From Telmatactis stephensoni (taxonomy: Eukaryota > Cnidaria > Anthozoa > Actiniaria > Isophelliidae): a DNA stretch of 64,000 nt. The notes under the pieces were generated by a model, which was not told the origin of the DNA, made no database searches, and saw only the letters and a list, made by a program, of their open reading frames with translations. Within the stretch, counting starts at the first letter, position 1. Each line of letters opens with the position of its first letter. Positions 47,353-59,065 of this stretch are shown here, in pieces. The DNA lies in the NCBI GenBank assembly GCA_029948255.1, contig JALIZF010001795.1, forward strand, positions 496,001 through 560,000. Direction: 5' to 3'. The position numbers and the translations under genes are program-made.

Positions 47353-49643
47353 ATTACTCGTGCCCAGGCCTTTAGGCCGGGAACGAGTTATAAACTGCAA
47401 ATGTTTTTTTTTTTTTTTTCCTGTGTTCGTCCTGAGGGACTTCTGATTGGTTAAGAACGTAAAAACAATGCCCTTCATTCATCACCTTTGAGCGACAGCG
47501 AACGCAAGCCAGGAACTTTAGGAATGCAAGATGGCCGACTACAAAGAAAATAGCTTTCAGAGACGGGCTTTTCCTGCAGTAGAACAATGTAATTTGGAGC
47601 TTTTAACTCGAGAAATACCTATATACTTATAAGAGCTTCAGGATGGGCTGTTATTTTGAGCTTCATCTCCAATACTTTGACCAAATATCGAACTCTAAAT
47701 GGAGTACTTGAAAGCCGAGGCCCTCGCGATAACGACTATTTCCTATGAGCTGGAAAACTACGAATTTCTCATCCTACATGTTGCTAAACGAACATACATA
47801 GAAGCAAGTCAATTATATTCCTCATTCAAGCATTCAAGAGATCTTGAGAGGTTTTTGTAGTGAATTTTAATTTAATATCGGAATGGCATGAAACTAGATT
47901 CCATTGACCTTGTATTTCGCGTTTGGTCACGTAACGTCTTTTATTCAAGTCCATGTCCCCACAGAAATAAATACACGCTTAGGAATTTCTATGTAACCTG
48001 ATATATGTAACCTAGCAACTAGTCTCTTTTAAATTTCCAGCATAGGATATCCAACGGTCATTCGTTGTAAATTGCCTGATGAGAGTGGGTAAAACCATAC
48101 GAAACAGGTCTGTAGCAATAAATCAATGGATCAAATTCAAAGCTTGTAGCTCAAAAATGTATATATGTCTTTTATTCATATATATAACATCCGAAACATG
48201 AACGAAAAAATACACGATTTGTTATTGTGTCAAATATGCCGTTGTAGAAGTCTTTACAGCAAACAATTGAGATATATAGTGAAATAAGAAGTTGAATATA
48301 AAACTGGTATATTTTTGCATGTTGGAGATATCTAATACCTATGCATGATAATAGAAAGACAAAGGCACTAATAGCTGTTGACAGACAAACTGACTAATCA
48401 AGATATTTTTTAGTTTAAGTTAGCCGATTCAAAAAAGGTCATTTGTTACGGTTAGCTATTTCCCGGAATGGTGAAGAATGCGTGAAACGGCTAGGGGAAG
48501 AGTACGAACGGAACCGGTCAATGGAGCCTCTCTTAAAAAGGGCTCCAGGCATAGGCACGAGTGAACGCACGTGTGCGTCTAGTTTATATAAGGTTCTCAA
48601 AGTTTGATAAACTAGACGCACACGTGCGTTCACTCGTGCCCTGGGAGCCCCTTCTAGGAGAGGCTCCAATGACTGGCCCCGTTCGTACTCTTCCCCGAGC
48701 CGTTTCACGCTTTCTTCACTTAACCGTAACATAATAAAGACCTTTTTTGACCTTTTCAAAGAATATCTGATTAATTGAGATATATAGTGAAATAAAAAGT
48801 TAAATAAACTGGTATATTTTTGCATGTTGGAGATATCTAATACAAAGGCAAACACTAATAGCGCTGACAGACAAACTGACTAATAGTCAGTTTGTCTGTC
48901 AGCGCTATTAGTGTTTGCCTTTGTATTAGATATCTCCAACATGCAAAAATATACCAGTTTATTTAACTTTTTATTTCACTATATATCTCAATTGTTTGCC
49001 GTAAAGACTTCTATTAGGACGCTTTTGACACAATAACAAATCGTGCATTTTTTCGTTCATGTTTCAGATGTTTTATCCATTACGTGACCAAACGCATCAG
49101 GTCAAATAGAGCCTTGGTTCCATGAAAATATATAACTAAATAATTGTCTGGCCAGAATGTCGGTGTTAATATTCAATACAAAAACCTCTCAAGATCTCTT
49201 GAATGCTTGACTGAAAAATATAATTGACTTGCCTCTATATGCGTTCGTTTAGCAACATGTAGGGTGAGAAATGCGTAGATTTCCAGCTCAAAGGAATTGC
49301 TTTGAGTCGCGAGAGTTACATTTTCACGTACTCCATTGAGAGCTCGATATTTGGTCAAAGTATTGGAGATGAAGCTCAAAATAACAGCCCATTCTGAAGC
49401 TCTTATAAGTATATAGGTATATCTCGAGTTAAAAGCTCCAAATTACATTGTTCTGCTGCAGGAAAAGCCCGTCTCTGAAAGCTATTTTCTTTGAAGTCGG
49501 CCATCTTGCATTCCTAAAGTTCCTGGCATTGTTTTTACGTTCTTAACCAATCAGAGGTCCCTCAGGACGAACACAGGAAAAAAAAAAAAAAAACATTTGC
49601 AGTTTATAACTCGTTCCCGGCCTAAAGGCCTGGGCACGAGTAA
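47353..49643. mobile_element. 2.3-kb giant palindrome element
   Basis: Begins actcgtgcccaggcctttag and ends with its complement. Both arms carry the same ORF fragment (left arm plus strand to 47861; right arm minus strand 49379-49173). Two inner hairpins sit at about 48575-48640 (agacgcacacgtgcgttcac) and 48835-48950 (gtcagtttgtctgtcagcgc). Confidence 0.8.
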
Positions 49644-50088
49644 CTAGTTTTGTACTCCCGTGAATATAGAGCATTTGGTAGACGCTATATTGAGCGCTAA
49701 CGTGATATAAACAAATCATAACCTTTGGTATCGGTGACAGCTATATCAGCTGTCGAGCCAATCATATGACGCCACGTTTTCCTATTGTGCATTTTGCTGC
49801 ACAGGAAAAATCCAAGTCGTATTACCCGCGCTATTTCGACTAATCAGGATTTTCAATTCCTTTTCATGACCTCGAGTCTTTGAAGATAATGTCATGACAA
49901 ATCTTTAGTCAAATGTTTGACGTATTCATCAATTTGCATTGGTTCAAAACAGGAATATTAAGTGACCTTGAAATCAGAGACGATTACACTGACCTCGTCA
50001 TTTTCGGGATTCCTGCCCTACTCGCTTGTTTGGATGTCCATCAAAAACGAAACAGGAAGAGATTGTTTCTACGATTTCTCGTTTTAAA

Positions 50089-50252
50089 ATGGCTTATTAT
50101 ACTGCAATGCCGTCTGGATACGACTATGAGTTTGTTGAGGAGGTACCTGATGACTACATTTGTGTTATATGTCATCTCGTAATGAAAAAACCCGTGCAGA
50201 CAAAATGTGGACACCGTTTCTGTAGAAGCTGCCTGGCGAAGACAAGTAGTAT
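50089..50252 (+). CDS. Gene 4 exon 1: RING N-terminal half
   Basis: 164 nt, the same length as gene 3 exon 1. It encodes [15 protein letters not shown] and CGHRFCRSC. An upstream ATG at 50026 is in frame, but the family start is used here. Confidence 0.83.
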
Positions 50253-51184
50253 GTATGTATACCTTAATGCCGTCTGAATATCTTATTGTAGTGATTTTAT
50301 TCAATCCTTGAACTCAGCTGGATTGAAAAACTAGTAGGCATAATAGTTAGTAGTAGACTCTAAACCCATTGTTTTCTTTTGTTCATTATTTACTGGTACT
50401 CAGTAGTTAGTCATGCAACTTTCTTTCACGAGTTAAATAAAATCACTTTTACTGGAAAATGGCATTTCTGCTAATATGGTGCCCTCATATCGAGAAATAC
50501 TGTATGTTGGGGAAGTGACCTCAATGCTGAATGCGGTAATTCCTAAATATTTACGGTAGACTTCGGGGTTCTGAACGAGTAACTTTTAAACATCGCGACA
50601 AATATCTCGTCGTTGAGGGGTTAGGTATACATATTATTAAGATATATTAGGATGTATATTTTCATCAGAACTTTTTCAGCTTTTGGTCGTCAGAAATTTG
50701 AAATGTATAGAAGTTATACTGATGAGCATTCCAAAACCAAATTCAGAAAATAGCCGAACTTATTTATTGCGGACTTTGTTCGTCACTTAACAGGTACAGA
50801 CCCGTCTCGTTAAGTAAACTTTGAGTCGCGAAAACATTCCGCTGGACCTTTAACTTCCCTGTGTTGATCACTCTAGCTAGAATAACTCGATAGACGAAAA
50901 AATACGAAATGTCCAAATTATATATATATAAGACTCAAAAGCAAGTCTTGGGTTCCGACGAATTGTAGGTGGTTGAGGATTGGGGAGGGGGAGGGGGGAG
51001 GTGTTGGCGGATTTGCGTTGAGTCAAACCCATATGTACTCACAATATATTGTAAGAATAATCCCACCCTTACCCCGAATAAGCAACCTATCTTATCTATT
51101 CAAAGTTTATTATCGAACAAGCTTTTTGACTCCGTAAGATTATTTCTATTTCCATTCTCCTTGATTTGGTGTGTCTGTGTCTGT

Positions 51185-51215
<31 letters not shown>

Positions 51216-54200
51216 GGCGAAATTAAAGAAAATGCATTTTAAATAAATGTATACTACAACCTATCTTCAATCGAGTTCATATAAAGAATATACATGTACA
51301 TACTGTATATTCTATTTCTTCATATTTATACCTTGGGTGCCAAAGCTCTAAACACAAGCCAAATATTAATCTCTGGTACCCATCAGAGTATATAACTTAC
51401 CGCCAGCTAATTTTAACAAGTTTATTTTACACCGTCCTGTATTTTTTAAACAGAAGGCCAAACTGTCCTGTGGACAGGAACACACTTGGCTCACAAGACG
51501 TAAGTTAGCCACAACAAGCATTTGTCATTTACTTAATTTTTATCTTGCTACAACTTGTCTGATGGTATTTTGTTTGTTAAACCAAGGTATTCGATGACGT
51601 GGCGACAGAACGTTTAATCCTGGCATTCACTATAAAGTGTCCAGAACAGGCTTGTACTTGGACGGGAGAGTTGAGAGATATTGAGGTAATGTAAAGTCGA
51701 GGTAGGCTGTACAATTGGAAGTGAAAAACGTCGATCACTGAAGTTAATAAAAACTAACAAACAAAACATTGCGGTAGAAGCCTGCGATCCGCGCACAGCA
51801 AAACTTTATCATTGCCAATAACGTGGCCCGTGAATAATTATTATTAACGTAGGTGAATTTTTTTATAAAACTACCCCATGCAATTTCTGCTGTAGCTTTG
51901 TAAACAAATTTTTTTAATTAATACAAACTGGAGAATCAGTTTATTTCGTTTGGCTCATGAATGGCTGACCTGACGCCCACAATAATGTTTTTATTCGAGC
52001 TACAAGCTTCCTTACCCTAAAATAAACTGATAATCATAATACATTATCTTTTCACCGGCAAATTTACCAGAAGCTTCCGTTGTGTGCTATCACTTTACTG
52101 CAAAATTTTCATCGAATAGCTGGCGCCAAGCACTTGCAGGAGCTAGCTGTTCTACAATTGATTGACATGTGCCCGCCATTTCTGGTTTAGTTTTCTTCGT
52201 CGCGAACAGCTGTTTTCAGTCGGGAGCCTCTCGATATGGACACCTCCTTAATACGGGAACTTCCTTATTATGGCATGGGTAGATGTACCGATAAAATCTC
52301 GAAATAACACTAGCTCTATTACGGATATAAGGGACACCTAATCTCGACCTCTACAAATAGCTGCCTCTCTATTACGGACAGTGTGTACTTTATTGCAACC
52401 TTAATTCTAAGCTGAAATATTTTTCTGTTGTACTAACAAAAAGGATAGAGGAAAGCAGTACTGCAAAACAATGTCCAGCTGCTCCCATTGGAACATCAAG
52501 CAAATCCAATGTAAACGGATGATAATCTGTATGCCTTTTCGATCATCCAAACGGAACACTCAACACTTGTCATAAGAACTGTGCTTGTCATAAGAACTTT
52601 AAATGGCGTCACAAACTCGACCTCATTAGTAAGGACACCTCTGTAAAACGAACATGCACTTTTCTTAGACCGTTAGTTGGCCGCATTAGGGAGTTTTACT
52701 GTATTTTTAAAAGGTCAAAAATGCCCTTGTAATGGTTAATGCCTTTCTCTCATAACCACGAAAGCAAATGCGATTACAAACTTGTGGACTGCAACAACGA
52801 AGACTGCAGCGTTAGAAAACCTCGTCATGAAATGGTTGGACACCTACAAGATGAATGTCTGTACAGGATTGTGTCATGTCCTCACTGCAAGAATACTTAC
52901 AAGTTTTGTTTATTGCAGGTAAAATTGATGTTGGTATATGAAAATTGAACATGTTTACTTGACCAATTTTGTTTATCTTTTTCATTTGAATTTTGAAGCG
53001 GGGATTAATCCAAAGTAATATTTATGAATTTTAGGTTTCCATCTAGTGGAACCAGCCAGCCAGAACGGCTAGTTCTTCAATAGCACACTTCGTTTCTTAT
53101 CCGGTTCAAGTTCAAGTTGTTTTTATTTGCACTTTACAAAAAAATCATACAAATATGTATGATTTTTTCTTAAGTGCAAATAAAAACAACTTGCCCGATG
53201 AATATATATACAAATACATATATAGCTTTTTATAACATAGCTACAATCTTACGCGCGCTCTGATTGGCCAGAAAGCTATCAACTATTTGCCCATGCGCTG
53301 CACGGCGCGCGCACTATCTTCGTCATCATCTTTTTCAAATCGTTCGTTTTTAAGATGGCGACACATATAACGCGCGTTCTGATTGGTTGAAAAGTCTATG
53401 AACTATTTCCCAATGGGCTGCACGGCTCCGTTTCTAACGTTCTAGGCTCTGTTATAAATCAATTAGACAACAGAAAGCCGCTTGCCCATTGCGTTATAGA
53501 CGCACTTGAGAAAATATAAAGAACTCTTAACAAACTAGAGTCGTACTCGGCTACGCCTCGTGCCACTCTTACGTTTGTTAATCGTTCTTTATATTTTCTC
53601 ATGGGCGCGCGGCTTTCTGTTGTCTAATTGATAAATACAAAATTAGATTTATAAAATAACTAAGATACTCCGTGCACTCTGATTGGCTGAGAGCTGTGTT
53701 TGCATGAGAGTATGTAAACACGGTTGTGACGTCACCATCTTTGTGTTTTACAGCACAATTTGGATTTGAAAACTGAAGTTGACCATTGCCAAAAACTTAA
53801 AATAAAATACAACATTCATGTATTTTATAAGAAAAAAAAATGATAAAGCAAAGCAAACTAGAATCTTTTTTGATTTGAAATTGATTCAGTTTTAGTAAAC
53901 TGCTGTCCCTTTTCCTATTAAAGAAAGCGAACAGTCAAAAAAGCTGGACTACCCAAGAGACCATGATACTAAGAGAGCGAAACTCAGTATTGATGTCTGT
54001 GCGATGTTCGTGGCGGCTAAGGCTATTTTTAGTAACTTCACCATCGCGCGCGCAAGCCTCTTAAACAATAGAATTCAAACGGTCCCGTCCGCGCGCACGT
54101 CAAAAATCAAAATCAATGCTTTTGAAGGCAAAAAGAGTTGACACGTAATTGTGTTACTGCGTGAGCGCTATTACATGGATTTCAAAGGTTGTGGCGTTAG

Positions 54201-57200
54201 AGAGAGAGAAAGAACAGACTTTAAAAATCAAATTTGTTTGTCTTTCTTCGTGTTTGTTATCTGCAATAAATACGAGTTCTTCAAAATACTAAAATTACTC
54301 CTAAAAATACATAGCCGTATCACCCAATTACACTCCGCGTAGCACCCTATTTTTATAATATGTTGGATCTCATATATGTATATATGTCTCGTAGTACTTC
54401 TAGAACACTTAATTGTCCTGTCATTGGTGGTCACTACTAGTTCCTCTCTGTTATCCTTAATCTTTCCTTTTTATTTTTTGTCAATCAATAGGAGCATATC
54501 AATGAATGTCCACAATGTCCTGTCAGCTGCCCAAATTATTGTGGTAAAAAAATCAAAAGAGATAAGGTGATTATCTTTAGATTAAAATCGAACCTCCCTT
54601 GCTATCAACTCTCTGGCTATAGTTTTACTAAATAGTTTTACTTCATCGGACTCTTTTCTTAACGATATATAGTATAACGACAAACTTACAAACAGACGAA
54701 CAAACGAAAGCTTGAATGGTATAAATCGAACAAACAAACGTTAGCGAACAAACGAACGAATGAACGAGCAAAAAAATTATATTATTATTATTATTATTAT
54801 TAATATTATTATTATTACTATATTGTTATTGTTGTTGTTGTCATTATTGTTATTGCGATTGTTATTATTATTATATTATTATTATTATTGACACCTTTAT
54901 TGAGTAACAACATGATTGTAAGTTTATTATTATTATTATTATTATTATTTTGTCTTTACACAAGCTGGTTTTATGCTGAATGATTACCCTAGAGAGCGGA
55001 TCATAACAAATGATCAGGGTCCAAAGGGCTCCCTCTTCGTGAGTTCATAATTGCAGAACTCTTCTCAAAATCCTTGCTGTTCCTAGGAGTGCTGTCTTCT
55101 GGAGAAAAGCTGTGTTGATTTGAATGTCTAATTTTTCCAACCATTTATCCAAGCTCTTAGTAACACACCCAAGAGCACCTATCACTACTGGAATTACCAT
55201 TACCTTTCTCATGTTCCATAATCGTCCAATCTCTATCTTAAGGTCCTGATACTTTTCTACTTTTTCTGTTTCCTTTTCACAAATTCTACTATCACCTGGG
55301 ATCGCAATGTCAACTATCTTACATATTCTTCCCTCTTTTTCAATAACAACAATATCTGGTCTTCGTGCTCCAATTACATGGTCACACTGTATATTCACAT
55401 CCCAAAGTATCTTAACAGCATCATTCTCCATAACACTCTCTGGTTCATGCTCATACCACTTTTGCTTTCTATCAAGGTTGTATTTCCCACAAAGTTTCCA
55501 ATGCACTATTTTCCCTACCTTATCATGCCTCCTTTTGTATTCTCTCTGTGCTAACTTTGCACACTCACTAATAACATGGTTTACAGTCTCACTTTTTTGA
55601 CCACACAATCTACAGGATGGTGACTCCACTGTTTTATCAATATTAAATTTAACATAGTTTGTCCGTATTGCTTGTTCTTGAGCTGCACATATCAAGGCTT
55701 CTGTTTGAACTTTTAGGTCACTTTTTCTAAGCCATTCCCAACATTTACCAGTATCAGCGGTTTCATCAACCTGCCTTATAAACTGTCCATGCATCCTTTT
55801 CTCCTTCCAGGTGTTGAAATTTGAAGTTTTGATACCCTCTTTGAAATCGTCCTTACTTTTCACATCTTCTGTCTCTGTCACACCCACTGCCATTACTCCC
55901 TTTAAAAGCTTCTCCTTAGAATTCTTGATATACCATCCCAGGTTATTTTCTTCAGTTCTAACACATCCCTCACACCCAACTAGCCCTCTTCCTCCTTTCT
56001 TCCTTGGTACATAAAGTCTGTGTACATCACTTTTAGGATGCAAAGCTCCATTCATGGTCATCATCTTTCGTGTTGTTCTGTCCAAGTCTCTCAGTTCTTC
56101 TGCTAACCATTTGATAATCCCTGCCCCATATCTTAATACTGCCACTGCCCATGTATTTATTGCCGTAATCTTAAAGCGTCCATTCAGTTTGGATTTAAGT
56201 ACCAATTTCAGCCTTCTTTTATATTCTTTAATAAATACATCCTTCATTTCCTTCTCCTTAATCTTGTCCATCTCAACAATACCTAAATACTTATATCCAT
56301 TTTCTTCAATTGTCTTCATAACCCCTCCATCTGGCAGCTTAATGCCATCAAGTTTTACTATTTTACCTCTTTTCATAACTAACACCCCGCACTTCTTTAA
56401 CCCAAACTCCATACCAATATCCTTGCTAAACAAATACACCGTTTGCACTAGAGAGTCGATTTGATCTTGATTTTTGCCAAATAATTTAAGGTCATCCATG
56501 AACACTAAATGGTTTATCTTATACTTCCCTTTCTCCCAATAGTACCCAGCTTTTGTCTCTCTCAATATCACAGTCATTGGTATCATACATAAGATAAACA
56601 ATAACGGTGACAAACTGTCCCCCTGAAAAATTCCTCTATTTATCCCTACGTCACCAAGTGTCTCTCCTGACTCTGTCAGTTCAGTCTTCCATGCTTTCAT
56701 ACTTTCTTGTATAAAGGTTCTTATATTTTCCGCTATCCCAAACAGTTCTAAACACTCACTCATGTCTTATGCCTTCCGAAAATCTACCCATGCCATGGCC
56801 AAGTTCGTACACCTTCTCTTACAGTCACGTAGTACTGCCTTGTCTATGAGCAATTGATCCTTTGTCCCACGACTTCCTCTACGACACCCTTTTTGCTCAT
56901 CAGGCAAGATGGTTTCCTTTTCCAAGAAAGAGTACATACTTTCTGCAATCATTCCTGTGCAAAAGTTTCCACATCAGTGGAAGACAGGATATAGGTCTGT
57001 AATTATCAACTGCATTTCCTTTTGCCGGGTCCTTCAAACATAGTATTGTTCTTCCATATGTCATCCACTGGGGAAGTTCTCCTCCTCCATTTAAAACCAC
57101 GTTCAGCTGTTCTGCAATCCTTTTATGCAGTGCACAAAACCTTTTGATCCAATATCCTTGAACACCATCCCTCCCTGGAGCTTTCCAATTTGGCATTTTT

Positions 57201-58524
57201 TTGCACTGTGCAGATACCATGTCTTTGGTGATCACTACTTCAGGCTGTATATTGTAATTTCTTTCTGTTTTAATATTCTGTAGCCATTCTGCATTTCGAT
57301 TATGTTCTTTCTTTACCCCCCAGATGTCACTCCAAAACTTTTTACTTTCTTCTGCATTAGGTATGACATTCTCGGCTCTTACTTCACCATTCAACTCCTG
57401 GTAGAGCTTTTTTTGGTCTATTTGAAACAATCTATTTTGTCTGTACTGTTTGATTCTTTGCTCATATCTTTTTATTTTGGCCAATTTTGCTAATTGCCTC
57501 TGCTTCAACTCTTCAATTACTACTGACAAACCTTTCCTCTTAATGTTGTACTTCTTTTCTAAAACCTCAAACTTAGCTCTTCTCTTCAAATGTCCTTTTT
57601 TCTCCCTTTCCAATATATTCACGTCATGTCTTATTCTCTTGATATCAGCCTCTATTCGTCGTTTCCACCAAGGCTCATTCTTTTTCTTTTTAATGCCTTT
57701 CTTTAACCCGAGTTCCCTTGCAACAAAGACACTGGCAGCTTTGATAAGGTTGTTTGTTTCAGTTATGGTGTTTGTTTGAATATACATTATCACATTATTT
57801 ACTCTCCTTGTAATGTCATTCAGTTGATTCTGATCAACTCTTTTGAATGATATATAGTCATTGCTTTCGTTTGATCTCATTAATGCCAAGATTTCATCTA
57901 GAATTTTTCTTTCCACAGGTGTCAAGTCATTTTCCATATCCTTGAAATCAATATGTACATCACTTTGAGCTTCTACTACTACAGTTTCCTCAATATCCTG
58001 CAATGTGCTATGTTCCTCCAATATCTCACTTTCCTCGTCCCTGATTTCCTCATTGCTATTCTCATTGATTGTCCCCTCTGCTGCGATCATCCTCTTTATC
58101 CCTTCTAATTCCACATCAGTTAGCCAACCATTCTTTCTTATAGCTCTTGCTTGATCACATATTCTTTGTTCTGTTGACTGAAACATACCCCTATCTTTCC
58201 ATTCTTGGAACATTCGCTTTCTGTAACCTCGTTTTGGAACACCATTCTCATCAACTGGTTTGCTCCTGAAATAACACTCCATCACCACCTTGTTTACTTC
58301 TTTTTCCCACTTTGTTCTAGCAGTAGCTTGATTACGACCGGGTCCACCCTGCTCACCAGTGGAGCACCTGCCGGACGAGACATCATTACTGACCTCATTC
58401 ACGTCGTTATCTAAACTTTCTTGGTTTAACCTTTCCATCACATTTGTGAGTTGTCCCATTAGTCGCCTCTTACGACACGCAGGAACATTGCGGTGGTTGG
58501 ATTCTCACCCCCAATCCACAGGGA

Positions 58525-58609
<85 letters not shown>

Positions 58610-59000
58610 TCTACATTTCTCAGTCAACAGGACTGGCATTACTTCTTAGATATCAGGCTGCCTCCCGCAGCTTTAGGTATCCAAGACCTTTCTGATGATC
58701 TTTGCTGATCCAAGTATACAAGCTGTTTGTAACATTTTAATTCCTACTCCCATATCCAGCATCTCCAGCCTGCTTTTTAAGTTGTCATGAATTGTGCCAA
58801 GTGCTCCTATAATTACTGGCACAACCGTTACAGACTTACAAGACCATATTCGTTTAACTTCCCTTCTCAAGTCATCATATTTTTCAATCTTCTCCCTTTC
58901 CTTCTCTGCAATCCTTGTGTCAAATGGACATGCAACATCAACCAGAAAACACTTCCTGCTTCTCTTTTCATATACGACAATGTCAGGTTTAGAATGTTCA

Positions 59001-59065
<65 letters not shown>

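Larger units (their letters stand above)
54951..58526 (-). mobile_element. RLE-type non-LTR retrotransposon (R2/R4/Dong-like), inactive
   Basis: Minus-strand element bounded on both sides by (ATT)n tracts. The ORF region 58459-55045 covers an N-terminal region, reverse transcriptase, a CCHC-type knuckle and a restriction-like endonuclease. Near its 5' end it has the leader cgtcgtaagaggcgacta-type sequence. Two breaks make it dead. It lies inside intron 5 of gene 4 in the antisense direction. Confidence 0.85.

Noticed and set aside
56054..57779. Plus-strand ORFs inside the retrotransposon
   Set aside because: They are antisense shadows of the reverse-transcriptase reading frame.
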